64,000 nt of DNA from Hyalangium ruber (GTDB taxonomy: Bacteria > Myxococcota > Myxococcia > Myxococcales > Myxococcaceae). A program made the position numbers and the translations under genes. The stretch's first letter is position 1. Every line of letters starts with the position of its first letter. The notes beneath the pieces are model-generated. The model saw only the letters and a list, made by a program, of their open reading frames with translations, ran no database searches and was not told the DNA's origin. The DNA lies in assembly GCF_034259325.1 (NCBI RefSeq), contig NZ_JAXIVS010000026.1, positions 1 through 64,000 of the forward strand, in the 5' to 3' direction. Shown one piece after another: positions 1-8,419 of the stretch.

Positions 1-46
1 GCTGCGCTTCCTGACGGAACTGCTCCAATTCCTTCTCCAACTCCAT
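1..46 (-). CDS. 5' end of a reverse-strand gene (partial)
   Basis: A reverse-strand ATG at 46-44 opens a frame reading MELEKELEQFRQEAQ and runs off the left edge of the window. A strong Shine-Dalgarno (AGGGAGGTG, around 51-59) sits four bases upstream of the ATG, which is the main support. The visible residues are charged and heptad-like, so the protein may begin with a coiled coil. Function cannot be judged from 15 residues. Confidence 0.55.
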   Translation of the reverse strand, partial: MELEKELEQFRQEAQ

Positions 47-406
47 GGACCACCTCCCTGGCGTGTGGCCAAGGGAGGTCTCATGAGAGGCCGGAGCCCG
101 TCACGACGGGGCACGGCGAGGTCTTACTCTCGAACGCATGGCGGGCCCTTTACGAGCGCCACAAGGGCCGCGCCGCCATCAGTGGCACCCGCAGACGGCG
201 GGGAGACGCACGCGGCACGCCTGCTGTGCCCGGCAGATAGGCACGGTGAAGCACGGAAGCGGGACACGCGGCCCGCTGCTGCGGGTGGCCTAGCCGCCAG
301 GCACGCGGCACCGCTGGTGCCTGACTTGTGACTCGAGGCCCCGTCGAGCGCTCACAGCGCCCGCGCCCGGTCTGCTAGGGTAGCCTACCTCGGAGGTAAC
401 GCCCGC
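47..406. other. Intergenic region with two hairpins
   Basis: This stretch separates the divergent partial gene at the left edge from the DUF2381 gene. It holds a CCCGC/GCGGG hairpin (272-285) and a longer one, AGGCAC/GTGCCT with an inner GCGG/CCGC stem (299-322). No U-run follows either, so neither is a clear terminator. The 88-codon frame at 65-331 has arginine-rich, uneven composition and no family resemblance, so I do not call it a gene. Confidence 0.4.
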
Positions 407-1255
407 TTGCTCTCACCCGCGACTCTGGCCCTTGTGCTGCTCCTCCTCGGGGGGACGCTGGCGCAAGCACAACCGGCGCCCACACGCGAGCCGCGCCGCC
501 GCTCCTTCACGCTGACAGGCTCCCCACTAGAAGCACGCATCGGCATGGGGATCCGCACGTACATTGTCTTTGCTGTCTCCATCCGGGGAAAGGCGGTGGA
601 GGTGGATCCGAAACGGATCAGGGTTGTTGATACCGGCGAGAAGTCGCTGATCATCGAGCCCTTGAGCGAACCCCGGCCCGGTGAGCGCTGGACGCTGCGT
701 GTCCCGTTGGAGGATGGGAAGGCGCCCGGAGTCGCAGAGTTCTCGCTAGTCGCGCACCCCTCCGAGGTGGACACAGAGATCGACGTTGAACGGCCCGAGG
801 AATCGCCTACAGCCTGTCCGACGTGCGCGCCATGCGCCGCCCTGAGTGCGGCGGATGCCATCGCTTCCGGCTTCATCGACAGCGACGGAGTAGGAACCCG
901 GAAGTTTCCCTCTTTCACGGACGCCGCGAGCGGCCTCCAGTCGCGAGACGGCGTGACCTATCGCGCGAAAACTTGGGTGCTGGTGGACGTGGAGATCATC
1001 ACCCCGCCTGGGCACCCAGCGTGGAGGCCAACCGGAGCCACGTTAACGAGCAAGGCCGGAGAGACGCGGGTGCGGGCAGTGAAGGTGGAGCCAAGCAAGG
1101 ACGACTCAAGATTGGTGCGGGTGCTCGTGACAACGGACGTGCCACCGTCAAGCGTGGGGCTTGAACTCACCTTGCACCTGAACGGCCCGGAGGAAGCACC
1201 GTCCTTGTCGATTCCTCATGTGACACTGCCGCCAGCAAAGGAGCCCAAGCCATGA
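407..1255 (+). CDS. DUF2381 family secreted protein
   Basis: A 282-aa protein of the DUF2381/TIGR02268 type, a paralogous family known mainly from Myxococcus and relatives and of unknown biochemical role. The TTG start at 407 is supported by GGAGGT at 392-397. Residues 1-22 form a signal peptide (hydrophobic LALVLLLLGG ending AQAQP), so the rest is probably periplasmic or outside. A Cys-rich CPTCAPC cluster lies near residues 137-143. Its stop codon overlaps the ATG of the kinase downstream (ATGA at 1252-1255), which indicates one operon with translational coupling. DUF2381 genes are often found beside Ser/Thr kinase genes in myxobacteria; a sensing or ligand role for the kinase ectodomain is inference. 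Confidence 0.8.
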   Translation: MLSPATLALVLLLLGGTLAQAQPAPTREPRRRSFTLTGSPLEARIGMGIRTYIVFAVSIRGKAVEVDPKRIRVVDTGEKSLIIEPLSEPRPGERWTLRVPLEDGKAPGVAEFSLVAHPSEVDTEIDVERPEESPTACPTCAPCAALSAADAIASGFIDSDGVGTRKFPSFTDAASGLQSRDGVTYRAKTWVLVDVEIITPPGHPAWRPTGATLTSKAGETRVRAVKVEPSKDDSRLVRVLVTTDVPPSSVGLELTLHLNGPEEAPSLSIPHVTLPPAKEPKP

Positions 1256-3117
1256 TCGGAGCGGTGGAACTTCAACCCGGCACTCTCGTTGACGGCTGGC
1301 AGATTGTCCGCGCCCTTCGCACGGGCGGCTTTGGTGCCGTTCACCATGCCGAGCAACACGGCAAGGCGTTCGCGATCAAGGTCGCAGTCCACCGGGAGCA
1401 GAGCGGCGACACGGGGAAGACGCACACGCGCGCGCTCCAAGAGGTGTCACTACTGCTCACGCTGGATCATCCCAACATCATCAAGCCGCGCGGCTTCGGA
1501 TACCTGCCCGATAGCCGCGTGTATTGCGTGCTGGAGTACGTGGACGGCTGGACGCTGGGAGAGTGGAAGGAGCGCACGTTTCCCACCTTCCGCGAGGTTG
1601 CTCGCGTGTTCGCCAAGATCGCCGGGGCCGTCGAGTACATGCACAAGCGCAAGGTGTTTCACCGTGACTTGAAGTTGTCCAACGTGATGATCCGTAGCAG
1701 CAACGGCGAGCCCGTGATCATCGACCTGGGCTGCGCGACCTACGAGAACGCCGAGGAGTTGACGACAACGCCGCTGCACCCAGGCACGGATCGCTACCGC
1801 TCTTACGAGGCGTGGGATTTCTTCTACCAGCAGGGCCGCAAGCACGGAGGGAGTTACCCGTTCAAGGTGACCGATGAACTGTTCGCCGTAGGAGTGATGC
1901 TCTACGAAATGCTCACCGCTCCGCTGCCGTCGAGGGAACCGCCGCGGCTCGACTTCTCGGATCGCGGTGGAAACCTGCCCGCAGCCCGAGACGTGAACCC
2001 GCGCGTACCGGAAGCCTTGAGCGCGCTTGTCGAGGACTTGCTAGCGCAGGACCCAGCGCAAAGGCCGGTGAACTTCAAGGCACTACGGCGCAGGCTGCTG
2101 GAGTTGGCCAAACACCCGGGGTCCGAATACGCGGCAGAGGTACACCCACCCTCAGTGCAGCGCCAGCCGTTGCCCGGTGACGGGGTACAGGCAGCGGGAA
2201 TCGCGGCGAAGGGGAAACAGGGTTGGCGCAAGGTGCTGGCTCTGGCTGACAAGCAGGCTGCGCGCCTCCGTGGCCGACTCCAGGCGCGCCCGCCTGTCGG
2301 TGTGGTGGCTGGCTCCCGCCAGCACTGGCCCAAGCCTCTTGCGCTCGCGGGCATGGTGGGTGCCGTCGTGGTGGCTGCTGCTGCCGCGTTGCTGGCGCAC
2401 GGCGAACGCCCCGCGCCCGCGTCGGCGCTCACGCTGAAAGAGGCTACCGCGCCACCCGTCCCAACTGCTCCGGCGCTTCCCCCTGAGAAGTTCCCGCCCG
2501 TGTCTGCTCCCGCTCCCGCAACTGCACCGAAGGAAGGATCCACCGTGAAGCCCAAGCCGCCCGATGCTCCCAAGTCGTCCCGTGCCGCAGGCGCGCCGAA
2601 AGCCCCCCCCGCCCCGAATGATCCCGGCTTCCCGGCGTGGTGCAAAGCGCTGCCGCTGACGGTCGCCATGGCTACCGAAGGGTGCGCATCCGTCCGCACC
2701 AAGGCTGAGCCCTTCGAGTGCCCACCCGGGGCAGCTCAAGCCATGGAGAAACTAGGCTGGAACACAGAAGATCGCTTCTCCCTCACACTCGACGAGAGAG
2801 GCCCGGATCGTGGCCTGTGGACGTTTACTCTAGGAGCCCCGGTTACCGGCGTTGCCCCTGACACGAGCCTTTCCAAGAAGGCGCCCCCTGGCACCCTGTT
2901 TTACGGCAGGGCCTACAAGACCGATGCAACCCCAGCCGCTCCCTTTGGAGAACTGGCCGTCATCTACGACCACGTAGAGATCCCCGGTAGAGGAAAGTAC
3001 CCGGTGTGCGTTGTCTCGGGCCGCAGTCCGATTACGGAACTGAAGGACGATAAGGCGACGGCTGCGGGCAACGCGTTCGCATACCCCGTCACAAGTTGGG
3101 AGCCGCCGCGCGACTAA
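1252..3117 (+). CDS. Transmembrane Ser/Thr protein kinase
   Basis: A 621-aa Hanks-type kinase. The kinase domain occupies about residues 12-290: glycine loop RTGGFG (23-28, first Gly replaced by Arg), ATP-binding Lys43 (AIK), catalytic HRDLKLSN (137-144) and DLG at 158-160 instead of DFG. The catalytic Lys, Asp and Asn are kept, so it should be active. A single transmembrane segment lies near 362-384, followed by a Pro/Ala-rich linker and a C-terminal domain of about 150 residues that should face the periplasm. It overlaps the DUF2381 gene by four bases. The stop codon lies at the very edge of the minisatellite that follows. Confidence 0.88.
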   Translation: MIGAVELQPGTLVDGWQIVRALRTGGFGAVHHAEQHGKAFAIKVAVHREQSGDTGKTHTRALQEVSLLLTLDHPNIIKPRGFGYLPDSRVYCVLEYVDGWTLGEWKERTFPTFREVARVFAKIAGAVEYMHKRKVFHRDLKLSNVMIRSSNGEPVIIDLGCATYENAEELTTTPLHPGTDRYRSYEAWDFFYQQGRKHGGSYPFKVTDELFAVGVMLYEMLTAPLPSREPPRLDFSDRGGNLPAARDVNPRVPEALSALVEDLLAQDPAQRPVNFKALRRRLLELAKHPGSEYAAEVHPPSVQRQPLPGDGVQAAGIAAKGKQGWRKVLALADKQAARLRGRLQARPPVGVVAGSRQHWPKPLALAGMVGAVVVAAAAALLAHGERPAPASALTLKEATAPPVPTAPALPPEKFPPVSAPAPATAPKEGSTVKPKPPDAPKSSRAAGAPKAPPAPNDPGFPAWCKALPLTVAMATEGCASVRTKAEPFECPPGAAQAMEKLGWNTEDRFSLTLDERGPDRGLWTFTLGAPVTGVAPDTSLSKKAPPGTLFYGRAYKTDATPAAPFGELAVIYDHVEIPGRGKYPVCVVSGRSPITELKDDKATAAGNAFAYPVTSWEPPRD

Positions 3118-3124
3118 GGCCAGC

Positions 3125-4010
3125 GGTAGCGGCACCCAGCTCGGCCCGGTGGCGAGTGCGTCGGACAGCTCCAGCTCGGCCCCGAGGGGCACCACCTCGA
3201 AGCGCTCCATCTCGGCCCGGTGGTGCCTACGTCCGACAGTTCCAGCTCGGCACCGTGGCGCCTGCGTCCAACAGCTCCAGCTTGGCCCGAGGCGCCCGCG
3301 TCCGACAGCTCCAGCTCGACCCGAGGGGGCCACCTTGAAGCGCTCCAGCTTGCCCCGGTGGTGAGCGAGTCGGACGGCTCCAGCTCGGCACCCTGGCGCA
3401 CGTCGGACAGCTCCAGCTCGGCACCGTGGCGCGCGCGTCGGGCGGCTCCGGCTCGGCACCGTGGCGCGCGCGTCGGACGGCTCCGGCTCGGCACCCTGAC
3501 GCGCGTCCGACAGCTCCAGCGCGGGCCTGGGGGGCGCCACCTCGAAGCGCTCCAGCTCGGCCCGGGTGCCGCGAACAGCTCCAGCTCGGCCCGCCCCAGT
3601 TCGGCCCAGTGGTGCGCGTCGGACAGCTCCAGCTCGGCCCGGTGGCGCGCGCGTCCGACAGCTCCGGCTCGGCATCGTGGCGCGCGTGGACAGTTCCAGC
3701 TCGGCACCGTGGCGCGCGCGTCCGACAGCTCCAGCTCGGCCCGGTGGCGTGCGCGTCCGACAGCTCCAGCTCGGCACCGTGCGCGCGCGTCTGCCAGCTC
3801 CATCTCGGGCCCGGTGGTGCGTGCGTGGACAGCTCCAACTCGGCCCGAGGCGCCCGCGTCGGACAGCTCCAGCTCGGCACGGTGGCGCCACGTCGAAGCG
3901 CTCCACCTCGGGCCGAGGGGCGCCACCTCGAAACGCCCCAACTCGGGCCTGATGGCGCGCGCGTCCGACAGCTCCAGCTCGGCCCGAGGGGCGCCCCGAC
4001 TGACAAAGAC
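3125..4010. repeat. Minisatellite of 32-36 bp GC-rich units
   Basis: About 0.9 kb of imperfect tandem repeats with two interleaved unit types. One carries GTCCGACAGCTCCAGCTCGG followed by CACCGTGGCGCGCGC. The other carries CACCTCGAAGCGCTCCAGCT. Units vary between roughly 32 and 36 bp, so no single frame runs through them cleanly; long open frames exist in several phases on both strands only because stop codons are rare in the unit. On the reverse strand single units read AELELSDARATV or ELERFEVAP, so the array may derive from a repeat-encoding gene. No spacers or conserved separate repeats are present, so it is not a CRISPR array. Confidence 0.85.
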
Positions 4011-4175
4011 TCCCGAGCGCTAGAGAGAGCGCATTTGTGCGGCACCGCTGGAAATTCGGCGGTTTTTGAGCGTGTCCGCCCAACCGGCCCTGTCGTTCCC
4101 CCCGCCCCATGTGCCGGGTAGGTTCTCCTCCCGTCGCGCGGCGCCCTGTTCGCGCGCCTCTAGGAGCCTCCCGCC

Positions 4176-5363
4176 ATGTCCACCGCCACAGGCCCCCAAA
4201 TACCCGAGGGGCTGATCCTCTTCTCCCTCGGGGATTTCTCTTATGCGTTCCTCCGAGTCCTGGAGACGACCAACCACGGCGAGACGGTGATGATCGTCCA
4301 GCAGCGTTCACGCCTCGGGCCGGAAGGCAACTACATCGCGCGGCGAGTGCTGCCCACGTCGCCCAAGCATGACCCCGAATCGCTCGCCAGGATCCGCGCT
4401 CGGCTTGAGGAGGAGGCGCGGCTGGCCACCTACCTGGATCATCCCAACATCGCCCGGGTTCTGGGGCGGGCCGAGTCTCACGGCGCCCTCTACATCCTCT
4501 GCGAGCGCGTTTCGGGCACGCGGCTAGACACCTACGTTACCGCCGCGTGCATGCGGGGCGTCTGCCTGTCTGCTGGCTTTGCGCTCTACGTGGGCACCGA
4601 AGTGGCGAGCGCTCTACACCACGCGCATACGCGCACAGACGAGAAGGGCCGCCCGCTGGGCATCATTCACCGAGACGTGAACCCCGCCCGCATCTACCTG
4701 AAGGCGGATGGCTCCGTGAGACTCACGGACTTTGCGCTTGCCCGCTCGCTTCTACCGGGCCGGGTGGCAACCACGGTGCCGCGCCCGCAGGGGGATGCCT
4801 TCTACGGCGCCCCCGAGGCACTTCTAGGCGAACCGATGGATCCGCGCTCGGACCTGTTCGCGCTCGGCTTGGTGATGCTGGAGATCGCCACGGGCAGAGG
4901 GCTCTACGGCACGCTCACGGTGCGCACGGCTGACGTAGAGGAGGCCCTAACGCTCGAGGTGCGCGCCAAGGTGGTAGCCGCTCACAACCTCGCGACGATT
5001 GCGGAACTGCCCGAGCAAGTAGACGACTACATTCTGCGGGCAGCCATGTACACCGCCCGAGAGGTGGAGGAACTGACGGAGGATGTTTTCCCCCCGCTGC
5101 GCTCCATCCTCCGAACGTTGCTCCAGCGGCGCCCGGAAGACCGCTACCCATCAGCGGCAGCCCTTGAGGACGATCTACGCAAAGGGCTGGCCGCGTTGGG
5201 CGCTGCCTACGGAGCCCCCGAAGCTATCGCGGAGGCGCGGCGTATGGCGTCAGCGGCCCGGATGCACAAGGACGTAGGCGGCCCGACTGCTCAAGATTCC
5301 GCGTCCACTACACGCAAGCTGTCCGCTGATCACGTCATCACGTCGCCGGGTAGTTCCGCCTAG
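4176..5363 (+). CDS. Ser/Thr kinase-like protein, predicted pseudokinase
   Basis: A 395-aa protein with a Hanks-type kinase fold and no transmembrane segment. Key residues differ from an active kinase: the ATP-binding Lys position (YIARRVLP, about residue 56) is Arg, the catalytic loop reads HRDVNPAR so Asn is replaced by Arg172, and DFG is DFA (185-187). HRD Asp167 and DFA Asp185 remain. There is no recognisable glycine-rich loop. The start is supported by AGGAG at 4161-4165. It follows the active kinase in the same direction after the minisatellite. A regulatory or scaffold role, perhaps with that kinase, is inference; weak catalysis cannot be excluded. Confidence 0.82.
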   Translation: MSTATGPQIPEGLILFSLGDFSYAFLRVLETTNHGETVMIVQQRSRLGPEGNYIARRVLPTSPKHDPESLARIRARLEEEARLATYLDHPNIARVLGRAESHGALYILCERVSGTRLDTYVTAACMRGVCLSAGFALYVGTEVASALHHAHTRTDEKGRPLGIIHRDVNPARIYLKADGSVRLTDFALARSLLPGRVATTVPRPQGDAFYGAPEALLGEPMDPRSDLFALGLVMLEIATGRGLYGTLTVRTADVEEALTLEVRAKVVAAHNLATIAELPEQVDDYILRAAMYTAREVEELTEDVFPPLRSILRTLLQRRPEDRYPSAAALEDDLRKGLAALGAAYGAPEAIAEARRMASAARMHKDVGGPTAQDSASTTRKLSADHVITSPGSSA

Positions 5364-5425
5364 CCCGCGCCCCACTCTTCCCGAACTCAGCCCCGCAGCC
5401 CTGCATCGGCATCGCGCCGAGAGGG

Positions 5426-5464
5426 GATCGGCTTGCCTCTGACCTGGGAGGGGGCAGGCCGATC
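5426..5464. terminator. Hairpin downstream of the pseudokinase gene
   Basis: GATCGGC at 5426-5432 pairs with GCCGATC at 5458-5464, and an inner TGCC/GGCA extends the stem. It begins about 60 bases after the pseudokinase stop. There is no T-run, so it may act only as a transcript-end stabiliser. The rest of the 5364-5658 gap holds two copies of the palindromic GGGGGCGCCC near 5528 and 5547 and no gene I can support. Confidence 0.35.
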
Positions 5465-5658
5465 ACCTCGGAGCGCGCTCCACTGGCCATACCGAGGAGG
5501 ATCGGCGTGGCTGGTGCGAAGCGACTGGGGGCGCCCTGCATCCTGGGGGCGCCCCTGGTCGCGGCAGTTCCTCCCGGTGATCCGCTTCCTCCCTCTCTCC
5601 TGTCCATGCGCCCCCGGCGTGGGTCGTTCACGCTGGCACGGCGCGCGAGGTTTCCCAG

Positions 5659-6156
5659 ATGAAAGGCCACCAAACGGCACGGCCCGCGAAGGGCCCCCCT
5701 CGAAGCAGGGCCCGCAGACGGCCTCCGTTACTTCCAGGGGACGCGAGGAGCCAAGAGCGGCGACTTGGGGCAACGCTCGGACAGACGATGCGGGCCGCAC
5801 GGATGCGTGCGGGGCTCACTCAGGCCGAGATCGCCGCGAGCGTCGGCATTGCTCCAGAGGTGTTCGGGCGGATGGAGCGCGGGAAGATGCTTCCCAGCGT
5901 GCCCACGCTGTTCCGGCTGTGCGTGGCCCTGCGCAGTGGCCCGCACGAGCTGATGGGCTTTGCCCCCCTGGCCAGTCTGCCGCAAGCGGCACAGCGTCAA
6001 GTGCCGCCCGAGTTGGCAGACACGCCCGAGACGCGGCGCCTCTTGCGGCTGCTGGGACGCCTGCAAGGGCTCCAGCTCAAGCTGATCTTGCGCCTTGTGC
6101 TGGCCTTCCTGACGGAGCCCCGGCGCCCCCGGAGCCAGAAGAGGAACCGGAGATGA
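5659..6156 (+). CDS. XRE-family transcriptional regulator
   Basis: A 165-aa protein with a Cro/C1-type helix-turn-helix at about residues 38-98 (RAGLTQAEIAASVGIAPEVF then GRMERGKMLPSVPTL). A basic, probably disordered N-terminus precedes it and a basic helical tail (TRRLLRLLGRL...) follows. It probably binds an operator near its own operon. The stop codon overlaps the ATG of the next frame (6153-6156, ATGA), so the two are coupled. The C-terminal half, including SGPHELMGF, recurs as a fragment at 8787-8978, and the recognition-helix part recurs at 16009-16136, so this family has been duplicated and has decayed locally. Confidence 0.8.
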   Translation: MKGHQTARPAKGPPRSRARRRPPLLPGDARSQERRLGATLGQTMRAARMRAGLTQAEIAASVGIAPEVFGRMERGKMLPSVPTLFRLCVALRSGPHELMGFAPLASLPQAAQRQVPPELADTPETRRLLRLLGRLQGLQLKLILRLVLAFLTEPRRPRSQKRNRR

Positions 6157-6630
6157 ACACGCCCCCGCAGCAAGACGCCCCCACGATGTTCTACCCCCTG
6201 AACCCCTGCGGCCATCTTCGCGGCCCTGGGGGCGCCTGCATCGGATTTCCAGAGTGCAGGCGTGAGCCTGTGTGCGCTGACAAGCTGGGGCCGCTTGTGC
6301 AACGAGTTGGCGAACTCCGCGCGCGGCTCCTGGCCCATCCTTCCCAGGCGTTCACGGGGGAGGGCCACGCCGCCGTGGCGGACAAGCTCGGAGCGGCGGT
6401 AACTCTGGCCGAGTGCCTTAACGCGGTGCTGATCAGCCTGCTCGAAGACAGAGCCCACCTTCAGCCTCATGTGCGTGGAGAAGCCCGCGCCGAAATCCCA
6501 CGCGGCGGCCTCCGAGGTGGTGCGCGTCTTCATGTCCCCGGAAAAGGGCAAGTCCGAGGGTGGAGCGCTGGCGAACCCTACCTACGCGGCGCTCGCCCGC
6601 TTCGCCTTCGACTTCTGGGCACGCTTATGA
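6153..6630 (+). pseudogene. Frameshifted hypothetical gene coupled to the XRE gene
   Basis: The ATG at 6153 opens a frame reading MNTPPQQDAPTMFYPLNPCG with a Cys cluster (CGHL...CIGF...CRREPVC), good to about residue 100 (LISLLEDRAHLQ). Coding character then moves to the next frame, which gives TEPTFSLMCVEKPAPKSHAA and ends FAFDFWARL at 6630. That second frame has a stop at 6430, so the simplest reading is a small indel between about 6431 and 6460 splitting one protein of about 155 aa. An alternative is a separate short ORF from ATG 6469. The 3' end overlaps the convergent gene ending at 6582. Confidence 0.5.
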
Positions 6631-7943
6631 GCTGGCGGCGGGCTGGCGGGGATGCCAGCAATAGTACACAGGTACTGGTATGCCGACTCCCGGGTCTGCC
6701 GTGTGCTGCTGAGCGACCAGACGATCTTTCTGTTGGCGTCCAGCGTCTCGATCAGGATCTTCCCCCGCCAGTCGGGGTTGGTGCGGTCCATGACCTTGCC
6801 ACTCACATTCGGGTGCTTCCCAGCGATCTTCGCGACGACCGAGCGCCACTTGTTGTTCTTCTCCCAGGTCCTGAAACCGGCCAAGTGAGGATCGCTCCAG
6901 AGCCGGAATACGAGTTTCAGCAGGGGGTGGAAGAGGATGTTCGACAACGCGAAGCTGGTCTTCCGAAGCTTGTTGCGGTCCTCGGCGGTCGCGCCGGGCT
7001 TGAACTCCGGGAAGTAATCACTCCACGCCTCGAAGAAGGCGCAGGTGAAGTCGATCAGGTCTTCGTGCCTGGTCTCGTCGGCCTCCAGTCTCGCAAGCCA
7101 CTCAGTTTCACTGCGGACGGCGCCCTCCAGGGTGGCATTGGTCGTCAGCTTCCGCGAGAGGCTACCGATGGTGGTGGAGCGGCACTCGATCTCCTCCCTG
7201 GCGAAAATCTTGGACTTCTCCATCATCCGGTACACAAACCTGCGCGACGGGTTCTTCTCCGGGTTGAGGTCGATTCCAACCGCATTGGACGGCTTCTTCG
7301 CGTCGGAGTTGAACTCGTCATACAGCTTGCCTTCCTCGACACCAGAGAGGTTGTAGATGTCGACGAAGACGAGGTCCTCTTCTGGCTCGTATTTGCCGAG
7401 GAGCTCCAGGATCTCCGCCTTGGCGACGGGGGTACCGTCGACGACAACTTCGTTCGGGACCATGTCGGGGTTGTTCTTCCACTCGGCGAGATAGAAATCG
7501 CCCAGGTGACGGTGGCCTGAATCCGGAATGGTGAGGACGGACTGGATCGTGAGGATGCCGGCCGGCTCGTCGTACGTGACCGCCTCGCCATCCTCCTCCG
7601 CCCGCGCGTTCCACGTCCGGTTGACCGTATAGAGCTTGCCCATCAGTCTCTTTACGGCGATCGCCTGGGCCCGCTTCGGGTCGATATTCAACTCCGTCGA
7701 GGTGATCGGGTAGAGGACGCTGTAGTTTTCCTCGCTGATGTCCCCGGCCGTCCTCCTGAACCCGCGCTGATACTTCGGAGAGTACAGCAGCTTGCTCGTC
7801 TTCAGGCCCTTCGCGATCTGCGCGATCGACACGGTGGCGTTGTAGACCTTCCCGCAGGGCCGGTCGACCGCAGTGACTCCCTCCAGCACCGTGTTGGCAA
7901 AGACCCTAGTCCTCTTCTTCCGCTGCATCGGTTTCCCGTTCAT
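6582..7943 (-). CDS. DGQHR/DndB-like protein
   Basis: A 453-aa protein. Near residues 130-150 it reads GILTIQSVLTIPDSGHRHLG, matching the DGQHR motif region of DndB-type proteins (ParB/sulfiredoxin-like fold), with DSGHR in place of DGQHR. Downstream the typical sequence of beta-strand plus NxD-like segment appears (VFVDIYNL...KLYDEFNSDAKKPS). Family members include DndB, which represses the dnd phosphorothioation genes, and many uncharacterised defence-linked proteins. A strong AGGAGGAG lies just upstream and overlaps the stop of the small gene before it (11-bp gap), so the two are cotranscribed. The basic tail (KRAQKSKAKRA) could bind nucleic acid. The exact role here is unknown. Confidence 0.6.
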   Translation of the reverse strand: MNGKPMQRKKRTRVFANTVLEGVTAVDRPCGKVYNATVSIAQIAKGLKTSKLLYSPKYQRGFRRTAGDISEENYSVLYPITSTELNIDPKRAQAIAVKRLMGKLYTVNRTWNARAEEDGEAVTYDEPAGILTIQSVLTIPDSGHRHLGDFYLAEWKNNPDMVPNEVVVDGTPVAKAEILELLGKYEPEEDLVFVDIYNLSGVEEGKLYDEFNSDAKKPSNAVGIDLNPEKNPSRRFVYRMMEKSKIFAREEIECRSTTIGSLSRKLTTNATLEGAVRSETEWLARLEADETRHEDLIDFTCAFFEAWSDYFPEFKPGATAEDRNKLRKTSFALSNILFHPLLKLVFRLWSDPHLAGFRTWEKNNKWRSVVAKIAGKHPNVSGKVMDRTNPDWRGKILIETLDANRKIVWSLSSTRQTRESAYQYLCTIAGIPASPPPAHKRAQKSKAKRASAA

Positions 7944-7954
7944 GTCGACTCCTC

Positions 7955-8413
7955 CTATTTCACGCAGTACCGCGACTTCTTCCCGGTCGTCTGGCGGTAG
8001 ATCTCCGCCAGCTTGGCGAACGTCCAGACCTCGACGCCCGAGTACGGGGCAGCCAGGCGCGCGACCTCGCCGGTTATTCGGTTGATCTCCTTGTCGATGG
8101 CGGCGTCAGCCCAGTTCCGCTCGGAAAGGACGCGGTGGAGTTCGCCTTCATGCACCAGGAGGATGCCGAGCGAGGCAGATACCGCATCGCGGAGCGTGCT
8201 GATGCTCCCTCTGATCGACTTCGCGTCCCAGACCTCCGAGACCAGGACTTCGATGGCCGCGAAGGGGATCCTGTCCAACTCGGCAACCTGGTGGCGGGTC
8301 AGCCAGACGCCATCAGTCGGGGCCTGCGGCGAGAAGGTCCTCTCGGCCTGGTAACCGAGAGCGGTCCCCACCTCCAAGAACATGTCGGTCGCATTTCTGT
8401 GCCCCGGTCTCAT
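7955..8413 (-). CDS. Small PD-(D/E)XK-like protein, first gene of two-gene operon
   Basis: A 152-aa protein. The pattern TDGVW (Asp34), PFAAIEVLVSE (Glu55, Glu60) and DAKSIRGSISTL (Lys65) followed by SLGILLVHE resembles small PD-(D/E)XK nuclease-fold proteins in which the catalytic Lys has moved to the following helix. I recognise the pattern but not a named family. No good Shine-Dalgarno precedes the ATG at 8413; Met11 is an alternative start. It is the promoter-proximal gene of an operon with the DGQHR-like protein, and the four-heptamer operator begins seven bases from its start. A nuclease role is inference. Confidence 0.5.
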   Translation of the reverse strand: MRPGHRNATDMFLEVGTALGYQAERTFSPQAPTDGVWLTRHQVAELDRIPFAAIEVLVSEVWDAKSIRGSISTLRDAVSASLGILLVHEGELHRVLSERNWADAAIDKEINRITGEVARLAAPYSGVEVWTFAKLAEIYRQTTGKKSRYCVK

Positions 8414-8419
8414 GCCACT

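Noticed and set aside
65-331. 88-codon forward frame near the left edge
   Set aside because: Arg/Ala-rich without Shine-Dalgarno or similarity, and it covers two hairpins typical of intergenic DNA.
3125-4010. CRISPR array
   Set aside because: Units are adjacent and all similar; there are no unique spacers, no constant repeat length and no cas genes in the window.
2830-4311. 493-codon and other long reverse-strand frames over the minisatellite
   Set aside because: They are open only because the repeat unit lacks stop codons in several phases; unit lengths are not multiples of three, and translations switch between unrelated Arg/Ser/Trp-rich texts.
5433-7520. 695-codon forward frame
   Set aside because: It passes through the XRE gene in another phase and then antisense through the DGQHR-like gene; only its part from 6153 to about 6450 looks coding.
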